A stretch of DNA of 64,000 nucleotides from Halobacillus litoralis. GTDB taxonomy: Bacteria > Bacillota > Bacilli > Bacillales > Halobacillaceae. The stretch is from the NCBI RefSeq assembly GCF_004101865.1, contig NZ_CP026118.1, forward strand, positions 2,373,001 through 2,437,000. Reading direction: 5' to 3'. This document shows, piece after piece, positions 44,045-52,482 of this stretch (positions are counted from its first letter, which is position 1; the number at the start of each line of letters is the position of its first letter). The translations under genes and the position numbers were made by a program. The notes under the pieces were generated by a model that saw only the letters and a list, made by a program, of their open reading frames with translations, had not been told where the DNA came from and did no database searches.

Positions 44045-44086
44045 GACACCAAACAGTGCCTTAATTATATGACACCATAGAGTGTC
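44045..44086. promoter_or_regulatory. Twin operator sites of the ArsR repressor
   Basis: GACACCAAACAGTGCC (44045-44060) and GACACCATAGAGTGTC (44071-44086) share the frame TATATGACACCA...AGTGnC, start 26 bp apart, and show GACAC/GTGTC symmetry. They lie immediately upstream of the ArsR gene. Confidence 0.7.
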
Positions 44087-44303
44087 TAGTCAAGTTTATA
44101 GGAAACCGATACTAATCGTGAAAACAAACCATCTGTATTACGTAATATATAAAATTATCCGATAAATCGATTAAATTAAATCCTGGTGCATGGTCTATCG
44201 CTATCCTGATTGAGTATGGCTGGGTCAGGCAATTGATAATAATAGTTCCTTTTGCAATAATATGGTAATGAGATGCTCGGTTTTGATGAAGGGGAGAAAG
44301 TCT

Positions 44304-44421
44304 GTGAATCCTGTTAAGAAAGCGTATGGATATGTAGTACGGTATAGGAATGGAAAACCGCAATTGTTAGTCTTCCAACATCCGTTCAAGGAAGCGGGAA
44401 TTCAAATTCCTAAAGGTACAT
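44304..44421 (+). pseudogene. NUDIX fragment truncated at the Nudix box
   Basis: From GTG 44304 (AAGGGGAG upstream) the frame VNPVKKAYGYVVRYRNGKPQ and LLVFQHPFKEAGIQIPKGT is the N-terminal half of a NUDIX protein. Directly after PKGT, where the catalytic box should begin, the sequence becomes unrelated. The new gene at 44422 starts there. A deletion probably removed the remainder. Confidence 0.7.
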
Positions 44422-44601
44422 ATGAACACGGTAGTATCAGCGATCTACATATCTGTTTCAATTTTACTATTTACATTAATAGGCATAGCGCAAAGTTTAC
44501 CAGCTGTTCATTTCAGTTATTCCAATAGTGTCGTTCCATGGTTACCGTGGCTTACACTTGGTTTGGGTATCTATTCAATTGTTGATAATAAAAAAAGATA
44601 A
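44422..44601 (+). CDS. Small membrane protein, 59 aa
   Basis: AAAGGT precedes ATG 44422 of a 59-residue frame (MNTVVSAIYISVSILLFTLI and onward) with two hydrophobic segments and the end SIVDNKKR. It begins where the broken NUDIX sequence ends. No family is recognised. Confidence 0.45.
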   Translation: MNTVVSAIYISVSILLFTLIGIAQSLPAVHFSYSNSVVPWLPWLTLGLGIYSIVDNKKR

Positions 44602-44668
44602 GGTTGCTACATAAAGGGTGAAATACTTGTGTGGATCTCGATAAGAGTTGTTTGATGGAGGATTCCGG

Positions 44669-44854
44669 ATGTTTTTATTAGCAGCTACAGGTGGTTTGAA
44701 TGTTGGAGATATGATAGCCTAGCTATTTTTCTTCGTTATTTTGATTTCTATAGTAGTAGGAATTGTTACATTTGTTGTGATGGTTAAACAGAGAAAGAAA
44801 CAATTAAATAGGATAGAGGAAAAGTTGGATCAACTCATCCGAAGAGAAAAATAG
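44669..44854 (+). pseudogene. DUF4083-like small membrane protein gene with in-frame TAG
   Basis: From ATG 44669, with GGAGG 7 nt upstream, the frame reads MFLLAATGGLNVGDMIA, a TAG (44720-44722), then LFFFVILISIVVGIVTFVVM and a basic coiled tail ending at 44854. The whole resembles the DUF4083 family (membrane helix plus RIEEKLDQLI). CAG-to-TAG would account for the stop. It may be a mutation or error. Confidence 0.6.
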
Positions 44855-44949
44855 GTTTTATTGAAAAGGCTGTACATAATGGATTGTTCGTTTGTAAAAC
44901 ACCTTTCAAAGGATACAGCAAACATGGCCGGAGAAAGGAAGGGAAAATT

Positions 44950-45489
44950 ATGAAGAAGTTTGGGTTATTTGTCCTGATCCTTATTGTTACCTCATGTCAA
45001 TCGGGAGAAAACTCTCAAGATACGCTTTCACCTGAGGATGATCGTTCTGAGGAGGCAGCACCGCTTGAAGAAAAGTACCTAAATGCAGTGTTGAAGGAAA
45101 CAACTTTTACATTTCAAGGGGAGTCTTATCCGGCAAACTATCATGTGACCTGTTTAAACGAAACGGCATGTGAAGCACCTTCCACAAATAATATTGAGTC
45201 ATATACAGAGTGGAAAGAAGAAGTGGATCCGGTCAAGATTCCTGCGAATATAGGAGATGAAGTAACCATCGACTTTCCTGAAGATGTGCCTGACCCTGAG
45301 CGTCTTAACATTCAAAAACAGCAAGGTGCAACAGGAAGAGATGAATCAATGGAAAATAAAACGATTGAAATCATGGGGAAGGAAGGCACGGATATCATTT
45401 ACATTGTACGCGCTGAATGGTTTGAAGGGGAAAAGAAGACAGCTGGAGTACAGTTTGCCTTCATTGTTCCGGCTCCGGAAATTTCCTGA
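44950..45489 (+). CDS. Putative lipoprotein, 179 aa
   Basis: A lipoprotein signal (KKFGLFVLILIVTSC, lipobox VTSC near 16) is followed by a polar acidic linker and a domain of about 110 residues rich in predicted strands (EKYLNAVLKETTFTFQGESY, DEVTIDFPEDVPDPERLNIQ), ending VQFAFIVPAPEIS. AAGGAAGGG precedes ATG 44950. It is probably anchored outside the membrane. I do not recognise the family. Confidence 0.68.
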   Translation: MKKFGLFVLILIVTSCQSGENSQDTLSPEDDRSEEAAPLEEKYLNAVLKETTFTFQGESYPANYHVTCLNETACEAPSTNNIESYTEWKEEVDPVKIPANIGDEVTIDFPEDVPDPERLNIQKQQGATGRDESMENKTIEIMGKEGTDIIYIVRAEWFEGEKKTAGVQFAFIVPAPEIS

Positions 45490-45538
45490 TCAACCTTAGG
45501 AGTTGCTACAGAAAAAGTAAATTGTTAAGATTAACTAT

Positions 45539-45552
45539 AAAGGTTGTTCTAT
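45539..45552. promoter_or_regulatory. Shared motif upstream of the TetR gene
   Basis: AAAGGTTGTTCTAT lies 24 bp before the TetR start. Almost the same sequence (AAAGGTCGTTCTAT) precedes the MFS gene at 46152. This suggests a common operator. Confidence 0.55.
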
Positions 45553-45576
45553 CTAAAAAAAGGAGACATAGCTGAT

Positions 45577-46131
45577 ATGGGTCGATCAAAAAAGAAAGAC
45601 GCAATACTTCAAGTGGCTGAACGATTATTTTATGAGCATGGGTTCCGCGGGGTAGGATTAAAGCAGATTATCAAGGAAGCCAATGTAGCCACCATGACGA
45701 TCTACAATCATTTTTCATCAAAGGATAATTTGGTGGAAGAAGTACTGAAGCAGAGAGAAGAACGTTATTGGTCTTACTTGGATGCACACGTGGAAATGGA
45801 TTCTGATTCTCCGTTTATCCTTGCAGTGGAAGCCCATGGTCGCTGGCTGAAAGAGCAATCTTACAGAGGATGTATGTTCTTGAGGGCCATTGAAGACTAT
45901 GCAGGTACTGATAATGAGATAGAAAACATAGCAAGAGGTCATAAATCCAAATTACTTCAATATTTTCAACTGCTAGCTCAAAGGAAAGGAAAAGACAACG
46001 AACGGGATTTAGCACACCAGTTTACATTGCTGCTGGAAGGTACGACATCAATGACTACCTTGGTAGGAGCAGAGAAGGCAACAAATCATTCGATTGCGAT
46101 GGCGAGGACACTTGTCCAACATACATCGTAA
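45577..46131 (+). CDS. TetR-family repressor (MFS-linked)
   Basis: A 184-residue repressor; MGRSKKKDAILQVAERLFYE and GFRGVGLKQIIKEANVATMT, then IYNHFSSKDNLVEEVL, form the helix-turn-helix (residues 1-50). The ligand domain contains the GCMFLRAIEDYAG segment. AAAGGAGA precedes ATG 45577. It is followed after 60 bp by an MFS efflux-type gene, with a conserved motif before both, and it probably represses itself and the transporter. The inducer is unknown. Confidence 0.88.
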   Translation: MGRSKKKDAILQVAERLFYEHGFRGVGLKQIIKEANVATMTIYNHFSSKDNLVEEVLKQREERYWSYLDAHVEMDSDSPFILAVEAHGRWLKEQSYRGCMFLRAIEDYAGTDNEIENIARGHKSKLLQYFQLLAQRKGKDNERDLAHQFTLLLEGTTSMTTLVGAEKATNHSIAMARTLVQHTS

Positions 46132-46151
46132 TTTTTTTACCTGTATATTAG

Positions 46152-46165
46152 AAAGGTCGTTCTAT
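46152..46165. promoter_or_regulatory. Shared motif upstream of the MFS gene
   Basis: AAAGGTCGTTCTAT differs at one base from the motif at 45539. Including flanks it has TAGAA/TTCTA symmetry. It is 26 bp upstream of the transporter start. Confidence 0.6.
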
Positions 46166-46191
46166 ATAAAAAGTAAGGCGAGGTGGAGATT

Positions 46192-47334
46192 ATGAAGTTT
46201 TCGAAGTTAGTGTTACCTGGAGTTACCATGATTGCGGTCACCTATGGCTTGGCAAGGTTCAGTTTTGGACTGCTTCTCCCTGAGATCAATCGAACACTTG
46301 AAATGTCCGAGCTGGTATCAGGGCTGATCTCTTCGCTGTTTTATTTAGCGTATTGTTTCACCATCATCCTATCCACGGTGATCACTACAAAAGAAGGGCC
46401 AAGGAGGATGATCCTTTCAGCTGGACTTTCTGCTTTTATCGGACTGCTGTTCATGTGCATAGCTACAAATGTATGGGTCCTTGGGTTAGGAGTGTTATTA
46501 GCTGGAGGAAGCACGGGTCTGGTATCTCCTCCCTATGGCGCGGCGATAGCGCTTTGGATTAAAGAGGGTGAGCAAGGCAGAGCAAATACCTGGGTCAATT
46601 CAGGCACTAGTTTCGGTATAGCCCTATCTGGATTAGGAGCGATTTTATTAACGCCGCACTGGAGACTGACGTATTTGATTTATGCTATCGTAGCATGCTT
46701 GATGTTGGTGTGGAATTTTCAAGTGATTCCTAAAAAGGAAACGGGTTCCTCGAAGTTGATGTTGAAGAAAGGGGACCTCGCTATACGTGGGGTGAAAGGG
46801 GCCGTCCCATTAAGTTTAGCTTCTCTTTTGCTGGGAGCTTCCACAGCGGCCTTCTGGACATTTTCCAGATCATTCATTGAAGTGGCTGGGGATTATAGTG
46901 ATTTACAGCTTTCTGGATTTTGGGTCACTATAGGGATGTTTGGTGTATTAGGTGGGTTTTCCGGTTCTTTAATTGAAAGAAGAGGTTTGTCATTTTCTTA
47001 TAAGTTAGGAAGTTTGGCGATCGGATCAGCATCGATTATCCTAGCTGTTACGTCTGAGAATTGGTTATTGTCATACTTATCGGCGGGAATTTTTGGTTGT
47101 TCCTATATATTTTTAACCGGTGTTCTTATTGTCTGGGGAATCCGTGTGTTTATTAAGAATGCCTCCTTAGGGATCGGTGTGCCGTTTCTGCTTTTAGCGG
47201 TGGGACAAGTCCTCGGTTCTATACTTGCTGGCTTGTTTATCGGAACTTGGGGATATGCCATTTCTTTTATGCTTTACGGAATGGTCGGCATTGCAGCTGC
47301 CCTTATGGGTCCAAATGAAGAGTCAAAAAGATAG
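46192..47334 (+). CDS. MFS transporter
   Basis: A 380-residue major-facilitator protein with about twelve membrane segments. The beginning MKFSKLVLPGVTMIAVTYGL and the TTKEGPRRMILSAGLSAFIG loop near 65 (a motif A-like position) are visible. The TetR neighbour suggests induced efflux, but an uptake carrier cannot be excluded. I use ATG 46192 because of the preceding GAGGTGGAG; GTG 46183 overlaps that site. Its position just after the TetR gene and the shared operators make it the regulated target. Confidence 0.85.
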   Translation: MKFSKLVLPGVTMIAVTYGLARFSFGLLLPEINRTLEMSELVSGLISSLFYLAYCFTIILSTVITTKEGPRRMILSAGLSAFIGLLFMCIATNVWVLGLGVLLAGGSTGLVSPPYGAAIALWIKEGEQGRANTWVNSGTSFGIALSGLGAILLTPHWRLTYLIYAIVACLMLVWNFQVIPKKETGSSKLMLKKGDLAIRGVKGAVPLSLASLLLGASTAAFWTFSRSFIEVAGDYSDLQLSGFWVTIGMFGVLGGFSGSLIERRGLSFSYKLGSLAIGSASIILAVTSENWLLSYLSAGIFGCSYIFLTGVLIVWGIRVFIKNASLGIGVPFLLLAVGQVLGSILAGLFIGTWGYAISFMLYGMVGIAAALMGPNEESKR

Positions 47335-47406
47335 ATTTTATGTAGAAGAGGGGATGCCCGGAAGGTTAGCGAGATAATATAAATATTGACTTTTTTCAAA
47401 AAAGCG

Positions 47407-47462
47407 TTGCAAAACGACATTGATGTCGATATAATGAAATCAACAAAAAGACATTGGTGTCG
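47407..47462 (+). promoter_or_regulatory. Promoter with two repressor palindromes upstream of MFS-TetR
   Basis: -35 TTGCAA (47407-47412) and -10 TATAAT (47430-47435) are 17 bp apart. The spacer contains the perfect palindrome CGACATTGATGTCG (47415-47428). A similar GACATTGGTGTC lies at 47450-47461. A repressor bound to the first would directly block the polymerase; the TetR gene 48701 is the likely binder. Confidence 0.75.
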
Positions 47463-47484
47463 TTTTAATGAGGGGGTCTATCAA

Positions 47485-48747
47485 ATGCAACGTTTAATGA
47501 AAAATAAAGGGTATATGACGCTGATGTCCGCACAAGCGATTTCAAGCATCGGCGACTGGCTCAGCATTGTCGCGATCATCACACTGGTCGGCTTGAAATG
47601 GGATGCATCTCCACTGGAGGTTTCCTTCGTCTTTCTCTGTCTGGCTGTGCCGATGGCCTTGTTCGGTCCGGTGGCTGGTATCATCGCCGATCGTTTCAGC
47701 CGGAAGACATTAATGATTGTTTCCGATGTTGTAAGAGCAGTGTTGATTCTGATTTTGACCATCGCTACATCGCTTTGGATGGTGTACGCAACATTGCTTA
47801 CAATCGGTATTTTTTCTGCTTTATTTATCCCTGCGAAAAATGGCAAGCTGAAGGAAGTAGTGCCTGAGAAAGACATGAAAGGAGCGATGTCGATCACCTC
47901 GATGATCGATTCGTCTACGAAAATCCTCGGTCCGCTCATCAGTGGATTGCTTGTCACTATAGTCGGTGCCCAGCAGGTGTTCATTATCGATTCGGCCACC
48001 TTCCTTGTCTCAGCTGTCATCTTGTTGTTCGTGCCGAATGCGGTTAACCTTGAAACTGAAGAAATCGCAACTGAACAGGGCGCATTTAAAAAAGAGTTCG
48101 CCCTCGGATTTTCTTTCCTCAAGTCCAACCGTTTTATGATGACGGGTCTGATCCTGGTAGGGCTCAGCCTCTTGATACTTCAGTCAGCTGATTCGCAGTT
48201 GATCGTATTGATTAGAGAATTGACGTATGCCTCTCCTGATTTGTTCGGTTATCTTGTGACAGGATCCGGCCTGGGCATGTTCGCAGCTGGTTTTCTACTG
48301 GCGAAAAAGACGGACTACAAACCCTATCCCCTCATGCTTCTCGGAGTCTGTGGGATTGGATTAAGCTTTGGGGTTATGGGAGCGCTGACCCATTACGATC
48401 TCAGCTATTCGAGCATATGGGGACCAGCTTTAGGTTTTACCGCTGGATTCTCTGCCAGCCTGATTTTCGTACCCTTCCAGGCAACAGTGCAAGTCAACAC
48501 TCCTGTCCATATGACGGGCCGCGTTTTCGGCGTCATCAACAGTGTCATGACGACAGCTACCATCATTGGACCGCTGCTCGGGGGCTGGATCGCAACGATC
48601 ATCGGGGTTATTCCGACCTTCACGATTACGGCGAGCCTCCTTGTAGTCGTTTCACTGATAGGATTTTTTACAAAACGAAAAGTAGAGCGAGGGATTACAG
48701 ATGTCTCCACGAGTAAGCAAGGAACACCTGAAGCAACGACGAGCTGA
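47485..48747 (+). CDS. MFS drug-efflux-like transporter (DHA3 type)
   Basis: A 420-residue transporter with about twelve membrane helices: RLMKNKGYMTLMSAQAISSI and then FGPVAGIIADRFSRKTLMI near 65 (motif A, GxxADRxxRK) suit the DHA3 macrolide-efflux-like group. GAGGGGG precedes ATG 47485. A strong repressible promoter lies upstream. Its 3' end overlaps the TetR gene by 47 nt, so the two are co-transcribed. The drug or metabolite is unknown. Confidence 0.88.
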   Translation: MQRLMKNKGYMTLMSAQAISSIGDWLSIVAIITLVGLKWDASPLEVSFVFLCLAVPMALFGPVAGIIADRFSRKTLMIVSDVVRAVLILILTIATSLWMVYATLLTIGIFSALFIPAKNGKLKEVVPEKDMKGAMSITSMIDSSTKILGPLISGLLVTIVGAQQVFIIDSATFLVSAVILLFVPNAVNLETEEIATEQGAFKKEFALGFSFLKSNRFMMTGLILVGLSLLILQSADSQLIVLIRELTYASPDLFGYLVTGSGLGMFAAGFLLAKKTDYKPYPLMLLGVCGIGLSFGVMGALTHYDLSYSSIWGPALGFTAGFSASLIFVPFQATVQVNTPVHMTGRVFGVINSVMTTATIIGPLLGGWIATIIGVIPTFTITASLLVVVSLIGFFTKRKVERGITDVSTSKQGTPEATTS

Positions 48748-49321
48748 CATTATGGAAGCCGCTACCAGAGTTTTTATTGAACACGGCTATGAGCATACGA
48801 CGATGAAGCACGTCATGGAAGCAGCAAATGTGAGCCGTGGCGGTCTCTATCAATATTTTTCAAACAAAGAGGACCTGTTTGAAGCACTCCTTGAAGAGGG
48901 GCTCACCGACGAAGCTGAAGAAACGGAACTTTCTCTTGAGAAGACGGATTCCTACTGGACATTGCTGATGGAGTTTCTATTTGGAGAGGGTGGGAAACCG
49001 AATGCCGGTATGGACCCGCTCGCTCCAAGCAAGCTCGAATTCTTCATCACCGGCCGCAACGATGAACGCCGCCGCGCTTATGGTGAAAAAAGGTATGAAC
49101 TCGGACTCGGCATTTACAAAGAAATCATCCAGGCGGGGCAGAATTCCGGGGAATTCAGTGATAAATTTGACAGTGAGCTTATCGCCAGGTCGATCATCAC
49201 CTTTGTCGACGGGCTCGCTCTTGATCATGCGATTTTGCCGCAGGAGAAGATGAAACTTGAAGAGCAGTCTATTTTGTTCGTAGATTATTTGAAAATGGCG
49301 TTAGAAGTATCCTCCTCTTGA
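48701..49321 (+). CDS. TetR-family repressor (transporter-linked)
   Basis: A 206-residue repressor; MSPRVSKEHLKQRRADIMEA and TTMKHVMEAANVSRGGLYQY, then FSNKEDLFEALLEE, give the helix-turn-helix. The ligand domain resembles the YfiR-like group (WTLLMEFLFGEGG, SKLEFFITGRNDERRRAYGE). It overlaps the 3' end of the transporter gene and ends at a terminator that covers its stop codon. It is expected to repress the promoter at 47407 through the CGACAT palindromes. Confidence 0.88.
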   Translation: MSPRVSKEHLKQRRADIMEAATRVFIEHGYEHTTMKHVMEAANVSRGGLYQYFSNKEDLFEALLEEGLTDEAEETELSLEKTDSYWTLLMEFLFGEGGKPNAGMDPLAPSKLEFFITGRNDERRRAYGEKRYELGLGIYKEIIQAGQNSGEFSDKFDSELIARSIITFVDGLALDHAILPQEKMKLEEQSILFVDYLKMALEVSSS

Positions 49322-49336
49322 TGAGGGGGATTTTTT
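49309..49336 (+). terminator. Terminator overlapping the TetR stop codon
   Basis: ATCCTCCTC pairs with GAGGGGGAT around TTGAT, followed by TTTTT. The stem starts within the last codons of the TetR gene. Confidence 0.8.
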
Positions 49337-49437
49337 GAAGGAATACTTATGATTTCGAGGTTGTTTTTATTAGTACCTGACTCCCGCTATGCTAACGACT
49401 TAGCACAAGGGGGGTCAGGCGTGAACAAGGATAGAAA

Positions 49438-50271
49438 TTAAAAATTAAATTCGTCAGGGTCTGGTCCACTTCGAAGGTTTTCATTCAGACCGTTCAATTG
49501 CTTCATTTCATCTTCCGGGAGTGAGAAATCATACAGGCTGATATTCTCGCTGATTCTTGAAGGGGTCATAGACTTAGGTATAGTAATGACACCATGTTGG
49601 AGATCCCAGCGAAGGATGATTTGTGCCGGTGATTTACCGTGTTTCTCAGCAAGCTCAAGTATCTGTTCGTTGTTTAACAGTTCGGCATTCATGAGAGGAG
49701 ACCATGCTTCTACTTGAATATTGTGTGTTCGGCAATACTCTCTGACTTCCTCCTGTGTTAATTTAGGGTGAAACTCGATTTGGTTAATTACGGGTGTTAC
49801 CTCTGCCTTTTGGAGAAGGCTTTCTAAGTGATACACTTGAAAATTACTCACACCGATGGACTTCACCCGTCCTTCCTTGTAAAGGTGCTCAAGCGCTTTC
49901 CATGGCTCAAGATATTTGTCCTGCCCTGGCCAATGGATTAAATAAAGGTCCAGATAATTTAGGCCCATTCGTTCAAGGGTTTGTTCATAGGCCGTAATCG
50001 TTTCATCATAAGATGAATGCTCATTCCACAATTTGGATGTGATGAATAGCTCTTCTCTTGTCACGATTCCTTGTTCAATGGCTTTACGGATGCCATTTCC
50101 CACACTGCTTTCATTCCCATATATAGCGGCGGTGTCAATGCTGCGATAGCCTGAACGTATGGCTGTTACGACAGCATCTTCGAGGGCCTCTCCTTCTTCT
50201 ACCCGGAAGACACCATAACCGACTTCCGGCATCTCTATACCATTATTTAATTGAATGTACTTAACTCCCAT
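49438..50271 (-). CDS. Aldo/keto reductase
   Basis: A 277-residue NADPH-dependent reductase. The catalytic tetrad is complete: Asp and Tyr in SIDTAAIYGNE near 46-51, Lys in ITSKLWNE near 78 and His in LYLIHWPG near 111; the NADPH tail IPKSMTPSRISENI is near 240. It resembles the glyoxal/methylglyoxal reductases YvgN and YtbE of B. subtilis. ATG 50271 has AAAGGAG upstream. A 38-bp sequence in its promoter region recurs before the MFS gene at 51250, and the HxlR gene lies between, so it is likely in the HxlR regulon. Confidence 0.88.
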   Translation of the reverse strand: MGVKYIQLNNGIEMPEVGYGVFRVEEGEALEDAVVTAIRSGYRSIDTAAIYGNESSVGNGIRKAIEQGIVTREELFITSKLWNEHSSYDETITAYEQTLERMGLNYLDLYLIHWPGQDKYLEPWKALEHLYKEGRVKSIGVSNFQVYHLESLLQKAEVTPVINQIEFHPKLTQEEVREYCRTHNIQVEAWSPLMNAELLNNEQILELAEKHGKSPAQIILRWDLQHGVITIPKSMTPSRISENISLYDFSLPEDEMKQLNGLNENLRSGPDPDEFNF

Positions 50272-50364
50272 GATGTAAGCTCCTTTTCTTTATACATGAA
50301 TAAGACCGGTTGGCCAACTCGCGTCTTGTTGAATAATCGTAAATCATAGCATCACGATTGAATA

Positions 50365-50402
50365 GTAGGCACTTTCATGTTCCATAGGTACTTTTAAGTA
50401 AC
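50365..50402. promoter_or_regulatory. HxlR-regulon motif upstream of the aldo/keto reductase
   Basis: This 38-bp stretch, read on the minus strand from GTTACTT to GTGCCTAC, matches 51111-51148 at 28 of 38 positions. It lies about 95 bp upstream of the reductase start. Confidence 0.55.
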
Positions 50403-50523
50403 ATTCAGTCACTGGCGCTGTTTGGAGGGCCGGCTTCTATTGAAAAAATGACTTATTAATACGCTGTGTTACCTTTTCATAACTGAAAAAACCTTCATGC
50501 CATCGCATGAAGGTACAGATTTT

Positions 50524-50886
50524 CTATATTTGTTGCAGCTCGGTTTCTTCTAATAGAACTTCCGATTTATCAGGGTAAGTGTTCTCAATATGCTGCTCTC
50601 CCCAGGCACACAGCATATCCAAAGCAGGCATCAATGACCAGCCATAGTCTGTCAATCTATAAATAACTTTCGGTGGTACTTGATTGAATACAACCCGGTC
50701 AAGGACACCGTCTTCTTCTAATTCTCTTAATTGCTGTGTAAGCATTTTTTGAGTGATTCCCGGCATCAAACGTTTTAACTCGCTTGTTCTCCGTTCGTTT
50801 TTAATCAGGTGACAGAGGATGACAACTTTCCATTTACCACCTATGACTTCAAGAGCGGCTTCTACTGGGATATTGTATTTTTTCAT
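50524..50886 (-). CDS. HxlR-family transcriptional regulator
   Basis: A 120-residue winged-helix regulator: the IGGKWKVVILCHLIKNERRT core and TQKMLTQQLRELEEDGVLDR, then VIYRLTDYGWSLMPAL, are the HxlR signature. These proteins respond to aldehydes and other electrophiles in some species. I use ATG 50886, with AGAAGGGA upstream, rather than an in-frame start at 50931. It lies between an aldo/keto reductase and a divergent MFS gene, whose upstream regions share a 38-bp motif that it may bind. Confidence 0.88.
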   Translation of the reverse strand: MKKYNIPVEAALEVIGGKWKVVILCHLIKNERRTSELKRLMPGITQKMLTQQLRELEEDGVLDRVVFNQVPPKVIYRLTDYGWSLMPALDMLCAWGEQHIENTYPDKSEVLLEETELQQI

Positions 50887-51110
50887 TAAAATCCCTTCTT
50901 TCGTTAGATTACAAACCACAATACTAAACAAACTAACACAGCTATAATCCTTAATCCAATTTTGAGCTTAATACTTATAATAAGGTTTCTACATAGTAAA
51001 TACAACAGAAGCGCAGGTGCTAGATATAAAAGGGAGCTGCGCTTTCCTGCGTGGCTAAAGGAAGTAGATTCACAAAAAAATGAGCGATGAACGCTTGGTA
51101 TGACTTAAAT

Positions 51111-51148
51111 GTTACTTTGAGGTGCCTACGTGACTTTAAAGTGCGTAC
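51111..51148. promoter_or_regulatory. HxlR-regulon motif upstream of the MFS gene
   Basis: It matches 50365-50402 (reverse strand) at 28 of 38 positions, including GTTACTT and AAAGTG. It lies about 100 bp before the transporter and 225 bp from the HxlR start. This divergent region holds the promoter of both genes. Confidence 0.55.
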
Positions 51149-51249
51149 TTCTATTAATTTCCACGCCCTTTTATAATCAGGCTTACAGATAAAGCGAAAG
51201 GCGCCTTCGTGAATATCTGAAGTTTGAAAAATAAAAGGAGGCTGCTCTT

Positions 51250-52467
51250 ATGAGTACGCAAACGGCAACAGTGAACAACACAAAGGCCAAAGGGGGCACC
51301 GCAGCTCTACTTGCCCTGGCCATCAGTGCCTTCGGAATCGGGACGACAGAGTTCGTTCCGATTGGTTTGCTTTCAACGATTGCTGATGATTTATCTATAT
51401 CTATTACCCTGGCAGGATTATTAATCTCAGGTTATGCCCTCGGTGTCGCAGTTGGTGCCCCGGTATTAACAGCTTTGACAAATAGGATGAACCGCAAGTC
51501 CCTTTTAATGGGGTTAATGGCGCTGTTTATTGTTGGAAACTCCGTGGCTGCTATGTCCACGAGTTTCAGTCTATTATTAGTTGCGAGGTTCATAACCGCA
51601 TTTTCACATGGTATATTCTTTTCCATCGGCTCAACGATTGCGGCTGATTTAGTGCCGGAGCATAAACGGGCCAGTGCGATTGCTTCTATGTTTACAGGAT
51701 TGACAGTCGCCACAGTAACAGGCGTCCCTCTGGGAACGTTCATAGGTCAAGCCTTTGGATGGAGAGCCACATTTGCAGGGGTCGCTCTGTTAGGAGTGAT
51801 CGGAATGATCGCAAGTGCTGTTCTAGTTCCAAAAAATTTGAAAGAAGCACCACCTGCGAAATTCAGTGAGCAAGTGAAGATTCTGACCAATAGCCGCTTG
51901 ATGCTTGCCTTTCTCATTACAGCCCTTGGCTATGGAGGGACGTTCGTTGCATTTACGTACCTCACACCACTCCTTGAAGATGTTACAGGTTTCAGTTCAA
52001 AGTGGGTAAGCTCCATTTTACTTCTGTATGGGGTGGCTGTAGCCATCGGAAATATTATAGGAGGAAAAGCATCCGATAAAAATCCTCTGAAAGCTTTATC
52101 AACCATGTTCTTATTACAAGCGATTATCCTATTTATCCTGACTTTCGCGGCTCCCTTTAAGTTCATTGGCCTTGTGATGATTTTTCTCATGGGCTTATTC
52201 GCTTTCATGAACGTATCCGGATTGCAGGTTCTTGTAGTGAATCTTGCTGAAAAATATGTACCATCAGCGGTAAATGTGGCATCTGCTTTGAATATCGCCG
52301 CTTTTAATATCGGAATTGCGATCGGTTCTTTTGTCGGGGGTCTGATTGTCGATCATTTAGGGCTGATCCACACGCCGTGGATCGGAGCGGTTATGGTAGT
52401 TGGTGCTGTCTTCTTAACAGCCTGGCTGCGCGGTCTTGAACGAAAAGCGGTACAAACTATAAAATAA
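51250..52467 (+). CDS. MFS transporter (DHA1, AraJ/PbuE-like)
   Basis: A 405-residue drug-proton-antiporter-type protein with about twelve membrane segments. GIGTTEFVPIGLLSTIADDLSIS-type N-terminus (residues 28 on) and motif A (LTNRMNRKSLLMGL near 76) match the sugar-efflux/purine-efflux group of DHA1. AAGGAGG lies upstream. It shares a regulatory motif with the aldo/keto reductase and is divergent from HxlR. Export of an aldehyde- or sugar-like toxic compound would fit the reductase partner but is inference. Confidence 0.87.
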   Translation: MSTQTATVNNTKAKGGTAALLALAISAFGIGTTEFVPIGLLSTIADDLSISITLAGLLISGYALGVAVGAPVLTALTNRMNRKSLLMGLMALFIVGNSVAAMSTSFSLLLVARFITAFSHGIFFSIGSTIAADLVPEHKRASAIASMFTGLTVATVTGVPLGTFIGQAFGWRATFAGVALLGVIGMIASAVLVPKNLKEAPPAKFSEQVKILTNSRLMLAFLITALGYGGTFVAFTYLTPLLEDVTGFSSKWVSSILLLYGVAVAIGNIIGGKASDKNPLKALSTMFLLQAIILFILTFAAPFKFIGLVMIFLMGLFAFMNVSGLQVLVVNLAEKYVPSAVNVASALNIAAFNIGIAIGSFVGGLIVDHLGLIHTPWIGAVMVVGAVFLTAWLRGLERKAVQTIK

Positions 52468-52482
52468 ATAAGTTTAAAACAA

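Noticed and set aside
47386..47484. N-terminal extension of the MFS gene from TTG 47386
   Set aside because: It runs through the promoter and both operators; ATG 47485 with GAGGGGG is better.
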